Of a DNA stretch of 64,000 bases, positions 39,159 to 49,296 are shown one piece after another (the stretch's first letter is position 1; each line of letters opens with the position of its first letter). Origin of the DNA: [Zimmermannella] alba NBRC 15616 (lineage in GTDB: Bacteria; Actinomycetota; Actinomycetes; Actinomycetales; Microbacteriaceae). Location: positions 56,847 to 120,846 of the forward strand of contig NZ_BCSO01000004.1 in assembly GCF_001570905.1 (NCBI RefSeq), read 5' to 3'. The notes under the pieces are model-generated. The model was not told the origin of the DNA and made no database searches. It was given only the letters and a program-made list of their open reading frames with translations. A program made the translations under genes and the position numbers.

Positions 39159-42100
39159 TTAGATCTCGTCAACCGACGAGGACTCGAAGCGGGTGGAGAT
39201 GTTGATGCCGAGTTCTTCCGCAGCGCGGTAGGCCTCGTCATCCGTGTCGCGAAGGCTCACGACGCTGCCGTCGGCCGAGAGCACCTCGACGTTCAGGCAC
39301 AGCGACTGCATTTCCTTCATGAGGACCTTGAACGACTCGGGAATACCGGGTTCCTGAATGTTCTCGCCCTTAACGATGGACTCGTACGCCTTCACACGAC
39401 CGACAATGTCATCCGACTTGATCGTGAGGAGCTCCTGGAGCGTGTACGCGGCGCCGTAGGCCTCGAGGGCCCAGACTTCCATCTCACCGAAGCGCTGACC
39501 ACCGAACTGGGCCTTACCACCGAGCGGCTGCTGGGTGATCATCGAGTACGGACCAGTCGAGCGGGCGTGGATCTTGTCGTCGACGAGGTGGTGGAGCTTC
39601 AGGATGTACATGTAGCCGACCGAGATCGGGTCCGGGTACGGCTCACCCGAGCGGCCGTCGAACAGCTGGGTCTTACCCGTGCTGTCAACGAGACGCTCAC
39701 CGTCGCGCGTGAGGTGCGTCGAGTCGAGCAGACCCGCGATCTCGCGCTCCGAAGCACCGTCGAACACCGGGGTGGCGAGCTTCGTGCCGGGAGCAACCTC
39801 GCGCGAGGGCTCCTGGAAGTTGACGGCCCACTCCGGCTCGCCCTCGATCTTCCAACCCTGCTTGGCGATCCAGCCAAGGTGGGTCTCGAGGATCTGACCG
39901 AAGTTCATACGCTTCGGGATACCGAGCGGGTTGAGGATGATGTCGAGGGGCGTACCGTCCGCGAGGAACGGCATGTCTTCCTCGGGGAGGATCTTCGCAA
40001 TAACACCCTTGTTGCCGTGGCGGCCAGCGAGCTTGTCACCCTCGGTGATCTTGCGCTTCTGGGCGATGAAGACGATCACGCGCTGGTTCACGCCGGCGCC
40101 GAGCTCGTCGTCACCCTCTTCAGCGTCGAAGACCTTGACGGCGATGACCGTACCCTGCTCACCGTGCGGCACCTTGAGCGAGGTGTCGCGAACTTCGCGC
40201 GACTTCTCGTTGAAGATGGCGCGGAGGAGACGCTCTTCAGCGGAGAGCTCGGTCTCACCCTTCGGGGTGACCTTACCGACGAGGATGTCGCCGGGGCGAA
40301 CCTCGGCACCGATGCGGATGATGCCGCGCTCGTCGAGGTCCTTGAGGAGGTCCTGCGAGACGTTCGGGAGATCGCGGGTGATTTCTTCCTTACCGAGCTT
40401 CGTGTCGCGAGCGTCCACCTCGTACTCCTCGATGTGGATCGAGGAGAGGGTGTCGTTCTTCACGAGGTTCTGGCTGAGGATGATGGCGTCCTCGAAGTTG
40501 TGGCCTTCCCACGGCATGAAGCCGACGAGGAGGTTCTTACCGAGGGCGAGCTCACCGTTCTCGGTGGCCGGGCCATCCGCGATGACCATGCCAGCCTCGA
40601 CGCGGTCACCGGCCGACACCACAACGCGGTGGTTGTAGCAGGTGCCGTGGTTCGAGCGGTCGAACTTGCGGAGGAAGTACTGCTCCGAGCCGCCCTCGTC
40701 GAGCTGCACGGTGACCGTGTCAGCCGACACCGAGGTGACAACACCGGCGTTGTTGGCCGTGATGACGTCACCGGCGTCGATGGCTGCGTAGCCCTCCATA
40801 CCAGTACCGACGAGCGGTGACTCCGAACGGAGCAGCGGCACAGCCTGACGCTGCATGTTGGCGCCCATGAGAGCACGGTTGGCGTCGTCGTGCTCGAGGA
40901 ACGGGATGAGCGAGGTTGCGACTGACACCATCTGGCGCGGCGAGACGTCCATGTAGTCGACCTCTTCAGCGGGGACGAGCTCAACCTCGCCACCCTTACG
41001 ACGAACGAGGACGTCGGCGTCAGCGAAATGGCGGTCCTCGGTGAGCGGGGCGTTCGCCTGGGCGACCACGAAGTCGTCTTCTTCAGCTGCGGTGAGGTAG
41101 TCGATCTGCTCGGTGACCTGGCCCTTCACGACCTTGCGGTACGGCGTCTCGATGAAGCCGAAGGCGTTGATGCGCGCGAAGGATGCGAGCGAACCGATGA
41201 GACCAATGTTCGGGCCTTCAGGGGTTTCGATCGGGCACATGCGGCCGTAGTGCGAGGGGTGGACGTCACGGACCTCAACACCTGCGCGCTCACGCGAGAG
41301 ACCACCCGGGCCGAGCGCCGAGAGGCGACGCTTGTGGGTGAGACCCGCGAGCGGGTTGTTCTGGTCCATGAACTGCGAGAGCTGTGAGGTTCCGAAGAAC
41401 TCCTTGATGGCAGCAACGACGGGACGCACGTTGATGAGCGTCTGCGGCGTGATGGCCTCAATGTCCTGCGTCGTCATGCGCTCGCGAACCACGCGCTCCA
41501 TGCGCGAGAGACCCGTGCGGACCTGGTTCTGGATGAGCTCACCGACGGCGCGGATGCGGCGGTTACCGAAGTGGTCAATGTCGTCCACGTCGAGCGAGAT
41601 CTCGACCGGCTCGCCCTTGCGGACGCCCGGGAGCTTCTCGTCGCCAGCGTGGAGGGCAACGAGGTACTTGATCGTGGCGACAACGTCGGCGACCGAGAGC
41701 ACCGAGTCGGTGATCGGGGCATCGATGCCGAGCTTGCGGTTGAGCTTGTAACGACCAACCTTGGCGAGGTCGTAGCGCTTCGCATTGAAGTAGAAGTTGT
41801 CGAGGAGGGCGCGGGCAGCCTCGGTGGCAACCTGCTCACCCGGACGAAGCTTACGGTAGATGTCCTTGAGGGCTTCTTCCTTCGTCTTGATGTCGTCCTT
41901 CTCGAGGGTCAGCTCGATCGACTCGTAGCCAGCGAACTCTTCGCGGATCTCATCGTGGGTGAGGCCGAGAGCCTTGAGGAAGACGGTCACCGACTGCTTT
42001 CGCTTGCGGTCAATACGCACGGCAACCTGGTCGCGCTTGTCGATTTCGAACTCGAGCCATGCACCGCGGCTCGGGATGATGCGTGCCGAGTAGACGTCCT

Positions 42101-42647
42101 TGTCGGAGTTCTTCTCGGGGGTGCGCTCGAAGTAGACACCGGGCGAACGCACGAGCTGCGAGACGACGACGCGCTCGGTGCCGTTGATGATGAACGTGCC
42201 CTTGTCGGTCATGAGCGGGAAGTCGCCCATGAAGACGGTCTGCGTCTTGATCTCGAGCGTCTGGTGGTTCATGAACTCGGCCTCGACGTAGAGCGGGGCA
42301 GCGTAGGTCTTGCCACGCTCCTTGCACTCGTCGATCGAGTACTTCTCGGGCTCGAGGTACGGGTTTGCGAAGCTCAGCTGCATCGTTTCGCCGAGGTCTT
42401 CAATCGGGGAAATCTCTTCGAAGATTTCCTCGAGACCCGACTGCGTGGCGACGTCGGTGCGACCGGCGGCCTGGGCCTCTGCGAGGCGGGCCTTCCATGC
42501 GTCATTGCCGACGAGCCAGTCGAAGGACTGAGTCTGCAGGGCGAGGAGGTCGGGAACGTCGAGCGTGTCCGAAATCTTCGCGAACGAGAGGCGACGGGCG
42601 TTACGCCCGGTCGCGGGGGCAGGAGTTGCGTTGCGCGCAGCAGCCAA
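39159..42647 (-). CDS. rpoB: RNA polymerase beta subunit
   Basis: A 1162-residue subunit. The rifampicin region is wild type by eye ([39 protein letters not shown]). Other conserved blocks are [20 protein letters not shown] and [17 protein letters not shown], and [20 protein letters not shown] near the C-terminus. The start is a TTG at 42647 preceded by GGAGGG at good spacing. Its upstream neighbour is a divergent hydrolase gene, not rplJ-rplL. Confidence 0.98.
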   Translation of the reverse strand: MAAARNATPAPATGRNARRLSFAKISDTLDVPDLLALQTQSFDWLVGNDAWKARLAEAQAAGRTDVATQSGLEEIFEEISPIEDLGETMQLSFANPYLEPEKYSIDECKERGKTYAAPLYVEAEFMNHQTLEIKTQTVFMGDFPLMTDKGTFIINGTERVVVSQLVRSPGVYFERTPEKNSDKDVYSARIIPSRGAWLEFEIDKRDQVAVRIDRKRKQSVTVFLKALGLTHDEIREEFAGYESIELTLEKDDIKTKEEALKDIYRKLRPGEQVATEAARALLDNFYFNAKRYDLAKVGRYKLNRKLGIDAPITDSVLSVADVVATIKYLVALHAGDEKLPGVRKGEPVEISLDVDDIDHFGNRRIRAVGELIQNQVRTGLSRMERVVRERMTTQDIEAITPQTLINVRPVVAAIKEFFGTSQLSQFMDQNNPLAGLTHKRRLSALGPGGLSRERAGVEVRDVHPSHYGRMCPIETPEGPNIGLIGSLASFARINAFGFIETPYRKVVKGQVTEQIDYLTAAEEDDFVVAQANAPLTEDRHFADADVLVRRKGGEVELVPAEEVDYMDVSPRQMVSVATSLIPFLEHDDANRALMGANMQRQAVPLLRSESPLVGTGMEGYAAIDAGDVITANNAGVVTSVSADTVTVQLDEGGSEQYFLRKFDRSNHGTCYNHRVVVSAGDRVEAGMVIADGPATENGELALGKNLLVGFMPWEGHNFEDAIILSQNLVKNDTLSSIHIEEYEVDARDTKLGKEEITRDLPNVSQDLLKDLDERGIIRIGAEVRPGDILVGKVTPKGETELSAEERLLRAIFNEKSREVRDTSLKVPHGEQGTVIAVKVFDAEEGDDELGAGVNQRVIVFIAQKRKITEGDKLAGRHGNKGVIAKILPEEDMPFLADGTPLDIILNPLGIPKRMNFGQILETHLGWIAKQGWKIEGEPEWAVNFQEPSREVAPGTKLATPVFDGASEREIAGLLDSTHLTRDGERLVDSTGKTQLFDGRSGEPYPDPISVGYMYILKLHHLVDDKIHARSTGPYSMITQQPLGGKAQFGGQRFGEMEVWALEAYGAAYTLQELLTIKSDDIVGRVKAYESIVKGENIQEPGIPESFKVLMKEMQSLCLNVEVLSADGSVVSLRDTDDEAYRAAEELGINISTRFESSSVDEI

Positions 42648-42840
42648 GGATGTTTCCCTCCACGGTCCCGCGGTCAGGTGCGGGATGCCAGTAGTGTCAT
42701 CTGAGCATGGGCCCCGCCGACCGGGTGCAGTTCGCTCAACGCCGAGCGACCGTCATCCAGACGGCAAAACCCTACGAGACCGAAGCGCAACCCAAGCCGA
42801 CCGCAATATGAAGGCATGGAACGACGAAGCGCAAATGTCA

Positions 42841-42870
42841 AGTATATGCGCGACACGCCGCAGAGTCCAG
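42841..42870 (-). promoter_or_regulatory. Candidate rpoBC promoter
   Basis: TATACT (42841-42846) is a very good -10; CTGGAC (42865-42870) at 18 bases is a fair -35. It points at rpoB and leaves a leader of about 190 bases. A TTGACA just downstream of it lacks a matching -10. Confidence 0.45.
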
Positions 42871-43032
42871 CCTCCCGGCGTCTTCCCAGGAGTATTGATG
42901 CGCACTCCGCCGGTCTCCATCGAATACGCGCTGCCACCCGCACCCCGGCAGCACTGCTCCACACGCCGTCGACGCAGTAACGCCCACGCAGCACGCTCCG
43001 CACCGACTGCCACGGCATCCATGCACGCGCCC

Positions 43033-43090
43033 GCCACCGTTTCGGACGTTTGCCATCGAATAACCGGTGGCAAACGTCCGAAACGGTGGC
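43033..43090. repeat. Perfect 23-bp inverted repeat in a divergent promoter region
   Basis: Arms 43033-43055 and 43068-43090 are perfectly complementary, with a 12-base loop; the arm core is GTTTCGGACGTTTGCCA. Both flanking genes point away from it and no T-run follows on either strand, so it is not placed as a terminator. It may be a DNA-binding site, a mobile hairpin element, or a remnant of a converging gene end. Confidence 0.85.
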
Positions 43091-43250
43091 AAATGCGGTT
43101 CGAACCTCTCGGGACGCCGGAGCCGCGCGGACACCGCGAGCGGGACACACTGTGGGATGTCGTGCAAGCGGATCCGTTCGATGTCGAGAAAGTTCTGCGG
43201 GTCAGCACAACATTCCCGCGCTCGGGATGCGGGCGGGTTACGGTACGACC

Positions 43251-43967
43251 ATGCCGATCGATCCATCCACACTCAAGCCATTTGACCCGATCGTCGACCG
43301 ATTCGACGGTGTCGAGATCTGGCGAGCCAGCGTGAGCCCGATGGACAACATTGCCTACGTCATTGCCGACCGGGCGACCGGGCAGGCGCTCCTCGTGGAT
43401 GCCGCTGAAGCCCCTATGCGACTCGGCGAACTCATCGCGATCGCCAACGACGCCGTTGACGAGGAGAACGACTCCCTCCCCCTCGAAATCCGCGAGCGCC
43501 CGCACATCCACGTCGTCGGCATCGTGACCACCCACCAGCATGCCGACCACTGGCAGGCCCTCGAGAAGATGCGCCGCCGCCTCGCCGTCCCCTCGTACGC
43601 GGGCGAGCTGGATGCCGCCGGTATCGGCGCCACTGTTGATCGTCCCCTCGCCGACGGCGCGACGCTCGGCATCGGTCACACCACCATTGAAGTTGCGCTG
43701 CTGCGCGGTCACACCCCCGGATCGATCGCGCTCGTTGTCGATGTGAAGGGTGAATCGACGCGCATCATCACGGGCGACTCGCTCTTCCCGGGCGGCCCCG
43801 GCAAGACGAATTCAAAGAACGATTTTGAGCGGCTCATGGATGACCTCGAAACGAAGATCTTTGACCGCTTCGCCGACTCGACCGTGCTGTACCCGGGCCA
43901 CGGCGCACCCACCACGATCGGCGCCGAGCGTCCTCACCTCGCCGAGTGGCGGGAGCGCGGCTGGTAA
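43251..43967 (+). CDS. Metallo-beta-lactamase-fold hydrolase (glyoxalase II-like)
   Basis: A 238-residue protein. The zinc-binding HxHxDH is visible as THQHADHW (His, His, Asp, His), then GHTPGS, the metal-bridging Asp in TGDSLFPGGPG, and PGHGAPTTIG. This is the glyoxalase II-like branch, so a thioester or similar ester is a likely substrate, but the exact one is unknown. ATG 43251 lies six bases after TACGGT, so the mRNA may be leaderless; an upstream in-frame start would run through the 23-bp hairpin. It stands alone, divergent from rpoB. Confidence 0.9.
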   Translation: MPIDPSTLKPFDPIVDRFDGVEIWRASVSPMDNIAYVIADRATGQALLVDAAEAPMRLGELIAIANDAVDEENDSLPLEIRERPHIHVVGIVTTHQHADHWQALEKMRRRLAVPSYAGELDAAGIGATVDRPLADGATLGIGHTTIEVALLRGHTPGSIALVVDVKGESTRIITGDSLFPGGPGKTNSKNDFERLMDDLETKIFDRFADSTVLYPGHGAPTTIGAERPHLAEWRERGW

Positions 43968-44468
43968 GCGCGCAACTCCGGGGACGGTCACCAAGCGGTG
44001 GTGATTTGGGGCTCCGGAGCATCCCCGCGAGCAATTCCGCGACCTCTCATCCGGGACCGTAGGCATTGGGCAGAGGGGCGGGTCACACCAAGCACGCTCA
44101 GCAGAGTGCGTGCAATGTGCCGCATCCGCGGATCCCTCCGCTCGATACTCACCTCGGCTTCGATGACGGCTCTTAGGCACTGCCCAGTCACACCGGCGGC
44201 TGATTTCGCTGGGAACTCTCGCAAAACGGGAACACAGGGCTCGCGCCGTCTCAAGCGACGGCCTCCTCATTTGGAGGTTTCCCACAACACTTGGTCAAGT
44301 GACCCACGATAAATGACAATAATTCTCATACTGGAGAATGATGCACGTTCATATACTTCGCTCGCGATGCATAGTATCTATGCACACGGAACACGAAGGC
44401 TTCCGCCCCTGCCGGACGCTCGCCCTCGCACCGTGAGTCCTGATTCATCGATCAAGCTGGAGACGTGT
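43968..44468. other. Gene-free region upstream of the secreted-protein gene
   Basis: About 500 bases with no supported gene. The first 300 show nothing recognisable. From 44300 on the DNA is AT-rich and carries the Zur/Fur-like box at 44313-44329 and several TATACT/TAGTAT hexamers (44350-44385) that could be -10 elements for the secreted-protein gene. The leader is about 80-140 bases. Confidence 0.5.
44313..44329. promoter_or_regulatory. Zur/Fur-family box
   Basis: ATGACAATAATTCTCAT is an 8-1-8 inverted repeat with a single mismatch and fits the TGANAATNATTNTCA form known for actinobacterial Zur and related Fur-family repressors. A second inverted repeat (ATTCTC...GAGAAT) overlaps it. It predicts that the downstream secreted protein is made when zinc (or iron) is scarce. 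Confidence 0.6.
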
Positions 44469-45740
44469 ATGAAGCTCACCCGCGCGCTCATCGGGCTCGC
44501 TGGCGCCACGGTGCTCACCGCATCGCTCGCTGCGAACCCCACCTTCGCCGCCACCTCGTCGGACACCTACCCGGAGACCCCGGCGCTCAACCCGACGCTG
44601 CCGATCATCCACACCTCGCACGGTTCGGACCACTTGAAGGCCAACGTCCTCAACCCGCGTCCGGTGTGTAACGCACTCGAAGACCACCGCACAGTCGTCT
44701 ACAAGGTCACCGACCACTTCCTTCCGGTCGGCACGATCTCGACGAAGAACGAAACGACGGGCACGATCCCGCTCACGCAGGAAACCTCGCGCACGCAGGA
44801 GATTGGCCTTGAGGTCAACGGCAGCCGCACCGAGAAGCTCGACGTGAACGTCGGCGGCAACGCGAGCGGCAAGAACGGCGGCGGCCAGGCAGGCATCGCC
44901 TACTCGCTCGCCAGCATGGTCGGCGCTCAGGCTTCCTACAGCCTCTCGTGGACCGCTGGTCAGCAGGTTGGCCCTTACGACGTTCCGGCAGGACACACGG
45001 GTGAGGCAACCTACGGCTTCCGTGCCATCACCATGAGCGGCACGCAGCAGTTCTGCACGTCGAACGGCACCTGGTCGACGCCAACCGCCTGGACGTCCTT
45101 CGCTCCCATCAAGAACGAGGTGCGCGTGCGCCTCTACGACAACGCTTCCGGCGCCTTCGGCGGCACCCCGTCGGACCCGGCACAGACGCCGACCCAGCCG
45201 GAAGTCAAGGAAGAAGTCGGCACGCTCCCTGAGCAGCCGGCAGTCACCGAGCCCGCAGGCCAGCAGGCCCACGACCTCGAGCCGCACTTCACCGTCGCCG
45301 CTGGCAAGGCGGAGGGATACGCAGGCCTTGTTGCGCTTCGCGTGAAGAACGTGGGTACCGACCGCTACTACGCCGACTTCCCCGCCGTGTCGTTCAAGGT
45401 CGAAGTGAAGACTGAGGACGGCCCTGAGGGCGTCGACCGCCTCATCACACCGGGTTACTTCAACGGCGCCTACACGCAGGACCTCGGCTTCGACCCGAAG
45501 ACCTCGACCCGCACCTTCATCGTCACCCTCGCCAACCCGATCAAGGCTGGCGAAGACCAGCTCGTTGCCAACTTCAACTTCGGTGACGGCAACACCTCGG
45601 AGGGTCGCCTCGTGAACTCGATCTCGGTCTCGCAGATCGGTCGCCTTGACGACGACAAGAGCACCGCGAACGACCAGAACATCTCCTCACTCGACGCCAC
45701 CACCACCGATGGCGGCAAGCAGAACAAGGGCCGCTTCTAA
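44469..45740 (+). CDS. Secreted protein, possibly with an aerolysin/ETX-like region
   Basis: A 423-residue protein with a classical signal peptide (MKLTRALIGLAGATVLTASL..., cleavage after about ANPTFA-A, residue 30). Two parts are visible. Residues 70-230 are Ser/Thr-rich alternating strands (TIPLTQETSRTQEIGLEVNG, then SYSLSWTAGQQVGPYDVPAG), the pattern of ETX/aerolysin-type beta-hairpin proteins. After a Pro/Glu-rich linker (about 235-285) comes a beta-sandwich-like C-terminal half (FTVAAGKAEGYAGLVALRVK...). No anchor or sortase motif. ATG 44469 follows CTGGAG. It stands alone behind a Zur-like box, with a shared terminator against katA. Signal peptide and secretion are firm, the aerolysin idea is tentative. 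Confidence 0.75.
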   Translation: MKLTRALIGLAGATVLTASLAANPTFAATSSDTYPETPALNPTLPIIHTSHGSDHLKANVLNPRPVCNALEDHRTVVYKVTDHFLPVGTISTKNETTGTIPLTQETSRTQEIGLEVNGSRTEKLDVNVGGNASGKNGGGQAGIAYSLASMVGAQASYSLSWTAGQQVGPYDVPAGHTGEATYGFRAITMSGTQQFCTSNGTWSTPTAWTSFAPIKNEVRVRLYDNASGAFGGTPSDPAQTPTQPEVKEEVGTLPEQPAVTEPAGQQAHDLEPHFTVAAGKAEGYAGLVALRVKNVGTDRYYADFPAVSFKVEVKTEDGPEGVDRLITPGYFNGAYTQDLGFDPKTSTRTFIVTLANPIKAGEDQLVANFNFGDGNTSEGRLVNSISVSQIGRLDDDKSTANDQNISSLDATTTDGGKQNKGRF

Positions 45741-45773
45741 GCACGAGCAATGCCCCGGGCAGCACGCCCGAAC

Positions 45774-45820
45774 ACAGGGATGGGCCCCGGCGCGAACATC
45801 GCGTCGGGGCCCATCCCTGT
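45774..45820. terminator. Bidirectional terminator between the secreted-protein gene and catalase
   Basis: Arms of 16 bases (ACAGGGATGGGCCCCG and complement) plus a further 4-bp CGCG stem after one mismatch enclose a 5-base loop. It lies between converging genes, 33 bases after one stop and 12 after the other. Confidence 0.85.
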
Positions 45821-45832
45821 TGTCACGAAGAA

Positions 45833-47419
45833 CTAGTGTGTGGTCTCCTCATGGCCGCCAGCAACGGGAGCCTTGCGCTCCTCATGCGGGTCAGCGCCGG
45901 GGATCTTGTCGCCGGCGTCACCATCGGGTGTGGCTGCTTCCGCGTCAGCACGGACCTTCGCTTCGATGCGGCCGCCGATCACCTCGTCAACGTTCTTCCA
46001 GTACTGGAAGGCGTTTGAGAGGACCGGCTCCTCCACCGTGGCGAGCGCACCAGCAACCGTCTCGACGAAACGGTCGCGCGCGGCGTCGTCGAAGACCTCG
46101 TTGAGGAGCTTGTTCGCCTGCGAGAAGTCGTCGTCATCCTCGCGCAGCGTGTACGCCTGGCGCACGAGCTCGCCGTCGGTCTCCCACGAGTTCTCGACCG
46201 GACCCTGCTCGTCAGCCCACGGACGGTTGTACGAGTTCGGGGCGTACACAGGCGCGTTCCCCGAGTGGTGGTAGGTCATGTTGCCGTCGAAGGTGTACGA
46301 GTTCGTCGGCACGATCGGCTGGTTCACCGGGAGCTGGTGGAAGTTCGTGCCGATGCGGGCGCGGTGGGCATCCGCGTACGCGAACACACGCCCGAGGAGC
46401 ATCTTGTCGGGCGAGATGCCGGTGCCGGGCACCATGTTCGACGGCGCGAAGGCAGCCTGCTCGATCTGCGCAAAGAAGTTCTCCGGGTTACGGTTGAGCG
46501 TCATCGTGCCGACCGGGATGAGCGGGTAGTCCGACTTCGGCCAGACCTTCGTCAGGTCGAAGGGGTTGATGCGGTACGTCTTGGCGTCCTCGTACGGCAT
46601 GATCTGCACCGAGAGCTTCCACGACGGGAAGTCGGCGCGGGCGATCGCGTCGAAGAGGTCGCGGCGGTGGAAGTCGGCATCCTCACCGGCCATCTTGTTC
46701 GCCTCGTCGTTCGTCATGTTCTCGACGCCCTGGTTGGTGTGGAAGTGGTACTTCACCCAGAAGCGCTCGCCCTCGGCGTTGATCCATGCGTAGGTGTGCG
46801 AGGAGTAGCCGTTCATGTGACGCCACGTCTTCGGGAGACCGCGGTCACCCATGAGGTAGGTGACCTGGTGGGCGGTCTCCGGGTTCTGCGTCCAAAAGTC
46901 CCACTGCATCGTGTTGTTGCGCAGGCCCGAGTCCGGGAGGCGCTTCTGCGAGCGGATGAAGTGCGGGAACTTCATGGGGTCGCGGACGAAGAACACCGGG
47001 GTGTTGTTGCCGACGATGTCGAGGTTGCCCTCGCTCGTGTAGAACTTCAGCGAGAAGCCGCGAACGTCACGCCAGGTGTCGGGCGAGCCCTGCTCACCGG
47101 CGACGGTCGAGAATCGGGCGAGCATCTGCGTCTTCGCGCCCTGCTGGAAGACGGCCGCGCGCGTGTACTTCGACACATCCTCGGTGGTCTCGAAGACGCC
47201 GAAGGCGCCCGAGCCCTTCGCGTGCGGGTTGCGCTCCGGCACGCGCTCGCGGTTGAAGTGTGCGAGGGTCTCGACGAGCTGCACGTCGTGGAGCAGGAGC
47301 GGGCCGTTCGGGCCCACGCTCAGCGAGTTGCGGTCAGACGCCTGCGGCGTACCGAATCCATTCGTTGAGGGAATCGTCGGGTCAATGTGGCTGCTGCCAC
47401 CGAGCTGTTCGTTCGTCAC
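45833..47419 (-). CDS. katA: Monofunctional haem catalase
   Basis: A 528-residue catalase that removes hydrogen peroxide. The catalytic His66 is in [11 protein letters not shown], the active-site Asn in [15 protein letters not shown] (about 138), and the haem-ligand Tyr348 in [10 protein letters not shown]. The C-terminal 35 residues are charged and probably disordered. The GTG at 47419 ([10 protein letters not shown] after the initiator) has AAGGATC upstream; a longer in-frame start lacks homology. No furA or oxyR gene is adjacent. Confidence 0.96.
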   Translation of the reverse strand: MTNEQLGGSSHIDPTIPSTNGFGTPQASDRNSLSVGPNGPLLLHDVQLVETLAHFNRERVPERNPHAKGSGAFGVFETTEDVSKYTRAAVFQQGAKTQMLARFSTVAGEQGSPDTWRDVRGFSLKFYTSEGNLDIVGNNTPVFFVRDPMKFPHFIRSQKRLPDSGLRNNTMQWDFWTQNPETAHQVTYLMGDRGLPKTWRHMNGYSSHTYAWINAEGERFWVKYHFHTNQGVENMTNDEANKMAGEDADFHRRDLFDAIARADFPSWKLSVQIMPYEDAKTYRINPFDLTKVWPKSDYPLIPVGTMTLNRNPENFFAQIEQAAFAPSNMVPGTGISPDKMLLGRVFAYADAHRARIGTNFHQLPVNQPIVPTNSYTFDGNMTYHHSGNAPVYAPNSYNRPWADEQGPVENSWETDGELVRQAYTLREDDDDFSQANKLLNEVFDDAARDRFVETVAGALATVEEPVLSNAFQYWKNVDEVIGGRIEAKVRADAEAATPDGDAGDKIPGADPHEERKAPVAGGHEETTH

Positions 47420-47727
47420 GAGTGATCCTTCGGTTCGGTGTTCAGGTGGAGGGGCAGGGATGGATGGGAAGCACGGTTGCCGAACGCGCCATCGCGCCGG
47501 CATGGCTGAGGCTGCACGGCACCCCGGCAGGTAGGGGCAGCATGCGCAGCGATTCGGGGTGGATGACGACCGGATTCGGGACGCGATCCGTGCACACGCG
47601 GAGGAGGTCCGCTAGCGCTGGCATCGTCGTCATCGTCATGGGCCAATGATGACAAATCTTCTTGAGAGTTTCAGCGGAGGCGATCGGCTCACCGTGCTCG
47701 CCGCAGCGCCCGTGCTTGGATGGGGTC
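47420..47727. other. Intergenic region between katA and the spermidine-synthase-like gene
   Basis: These 308 bases separate divergent genes. Open frames here have no recognisable product. A TTCTTGAGAG stretch and an AATGATGAC stretch sit near 47640-47670 but no -35/-10 pair or clear operator stands out. Confidence 0.5.
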
Positions 47728-48654
47728 ATGGCTCGAAGCCCTCGCCCCAATTCCCGCTCTGACGCATCCGCCCCAGCAGACGCCCTCACGGTGACGCTCT
47801 CGAGCGGCGCGAGTGCGTCAATGGAGCACGAGGGGGCGAGCTGGAACCTCGTCGTGGATGGGACACCGCAGTCGAATGTCGTCCCGGATGATCCGCGGGA
47901 TCTTCGCTTCGCCTATATCCGCCATATGGGTCGCGTCATCGAGCATGCTTGGCCGGGCAGTGAGCCGTTGACCGCCCTCCACTTGGGCGCGGGCGCGATG
48001 TCGATTCCGCGCTTTGTTGAGGAGCTGCATCCTGGATCCCGCCAGCAGGTTATCGAGCTGGAGCCGGAGCTCGTCGAGCTCGTGCGCCGGGTGGCGCCCC
48101 TCCCCCGTCACGCCTCGATTCGTGTGCGGTACGGGGATGCCCGTGAGCAGCTGTCGCGGCTCCCGAAGGGGCTCCTCGGTGCGGCAGATCTCCTCGTCGT
48201 TGACATCTTTGCGGGTGCACAGACGCCGGCGCACGTCACGAGCGTCGAGTTCTTCAAGGACCTCGTGCCGTTCCTTGCCCCGGATGGACTCGTCCTCGTG
48301 AACATCGCGGACGGGCACGAGCTCCGCTTCGCGCGCGGCGAGCTCGCCACCCTCATGGACGTGTTCACGGAGGTCTCGGTCATCACCGACCCTGCCGTTG
48401 CCAAGGGACGCCGTTTCGGCAACCTCATGGCGATCGCACGCCCGTGCAACGAGGCGAGCACGCCTCTCAGGGAGCGACTTGACGGCATCCACCGCACCCT
48501 CGCCTCCGAGTTTCCGCCCGCATCCCTCATCGACCACCGCGGCGTCGAGCAACTCGCCGCAGGCCGTGCCCCCGTGCACGACGCAGAGGCGAAACCGTCC
48601 CCGAAGCCAGGCCGCGGCATCTTCACCGCGAGGCGCTCCGGCGGCTGGAACTAG
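47728..48654 (+). CDS. Spermidine-synthase-like SAM-fold protein
   Basis: A 308-residue protein with the Rossmann methyltransferase/spermidine synthase fold: TALHLGAGAMSIPRFVEELH (motif I), QQVIELEPELVELVRR, VRYGDAREQLSRLP, and LLVVDIFAGAQTPAHVTSVE followed by FFKDLVPFLAPDGLVLVNIA. The Asp of VVDIF corresponds to the conserved acidic residue, but the full polyamine-binding set was not traced, so polyamine synthesis is not certain. Start ATG 47728; an upstream in-frame start exists. It precedes the TPR-like gene by 64 bases. Confidence 0.85.
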   Translation: MARSPRPNSRSDASAPADALTVTLSSGASASMEHEGASWNLVVDGTPQSNVVPDDPRDLRFAYIRHMGRVIEHAWPGSEPLTALHLGAGAMSIPRFVEELHPGSRQQVIELEPELVELVRRVAPLPRHASIRVRYGDAREQLSRLPKGLLGAADLLVVDIFAGAQTPAHVTSVEFFKDLVPFLAPDGLVLVNIADGHELRFARGELATLMDVFTEVSVITDPAVAKGRRFGNLMAIARPCNEASTPLRERLDGIHRTLASEFPPASLIDHRGVEQLAAGRAPVHDAEAKPSPKPGRGIFTARRSGGWN

Positions 48655-48718
48655 CTCCCCGAGGAAGTCCCGATCCGGGCGCGCCTGGACGACTCGTCCA
48701 GCCTCGCCGGTTACGCTC

Positions 48719-49294
48719 ATGGCCGTGCCAGACGCTCCCATCATCCTCGGTTACGACCCCGACACGCTCCGCGAGCACATCGATGTCGCGGCCGCGGAGG
48801 CGCGCCTTGAGCAGATCAGCCACTTGCGCTCGCTCGCCGCACTCAATGAGCGAGTTGCGCTGCTGCGGATGCTCGGCCACCTCGACGCGGCGTTCGACGA
48901 AGCTCAGGCTGCGTACCGCCAATCCCGCTTCACGGGCGCCCGCGAAGACGCCCTCGCTGCACGCATCCGCCGCGCCGTTGTCCAGCAGTACCAGGGCAAG
49001 ACCGACCAGGCGCTGCGCGAGCTCGACGGCTGCGTGGATGAGGCCCGCACGCACGAGTGGATGAGCCTTGCCGCCTTCGCGCTCCAACACCGAGGCAAGA
49101 CGCACTTCGATCGCGGTGAACTCGACGCGGCTCTTGCGGACTTCGAACTCGCGCTCAAGTACCGCACCGACATTGAGGCGCCGATCGACCAGGTCGAGTC
49201 CTCGAAGTTCGCGATTCGTGCTGTGCGCGCAAAGCTTGATGGCTCGCGCGGCGAAGAGGAATTCAACGAGCCGATCACGAGCCACGATCTCTAA
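48719..49294 (+). CDS. TPR-like helical repeat protein
   Basis: A 191-residue protein of helix pairs with TPR-like spacing (LNERVALLRMLGHLDAAFDE, RAVVQQYQGKTDQALRELDG, LQHRGKTHFDRGELDAALAD followed by FELALKYR). Probably an interaction scaffold; no partner is evident. GTG 48725 is an alternative start because TACGCT lies seven bases before it (leaderless). Two bases separate it from the SprT-like gene, so they are co-transcribed. Confidence 0.8.
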   Translation: MAVPDAPIILGYDPDTLREHIDVAAAEARLEQISHLRSLAALNERVALLRMLGHLDAAFDEAQAAYRQSRFTGAREDALAARIRRAVVQQYQGKTDQALRELDGCVDEARTHEWMSLAAFALQHRGKTHFDRGELDAALADFELALKYRTDIEAPIDQVESSKFAIRAVRAKLDGSRGEEEFNEPITSHDL

Positions 49295-49296
49295 GA

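Larger units (their letters stand above)
42648..43250. other. Gene-free region between rpoB and the divergent hydrolase
   Basis: About 600 bases with no supported gene. It contains the probable rpoB promoter at 42841-42870, about 190 bases of rpoB leader, and a perfect 23-bp-stem hairpin at 43033-43090. The open frames in it look like chance frames in GC-rich DNA. The right end carries the promoter of the hydrolase (TACGGT at 43239-43244). Confidence 0.6.

Noticed and set aside
43033..43090. The 23-bp hairpin as a third member of the CCAAATGGTTGGTGC palindrome family
   Set aside because: Its arms do not contain the shared core; only the length and symmetry are similar.
43968..44285. A remnant gene or transposase downstream of the hydrolase
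   Set aside because: Frames on both strands here give Arg/Ser/Ala-rich translations without any recognisable block.
47442..47789. A 115-codon minus-strand frame between katA and the spermidine-synthase-like gene as a furA-like regulator
   Set aside because: It lacks the Fur helix-turn-helix and metal-binding His/Cys pattern and overlaps the neighbouring start region.
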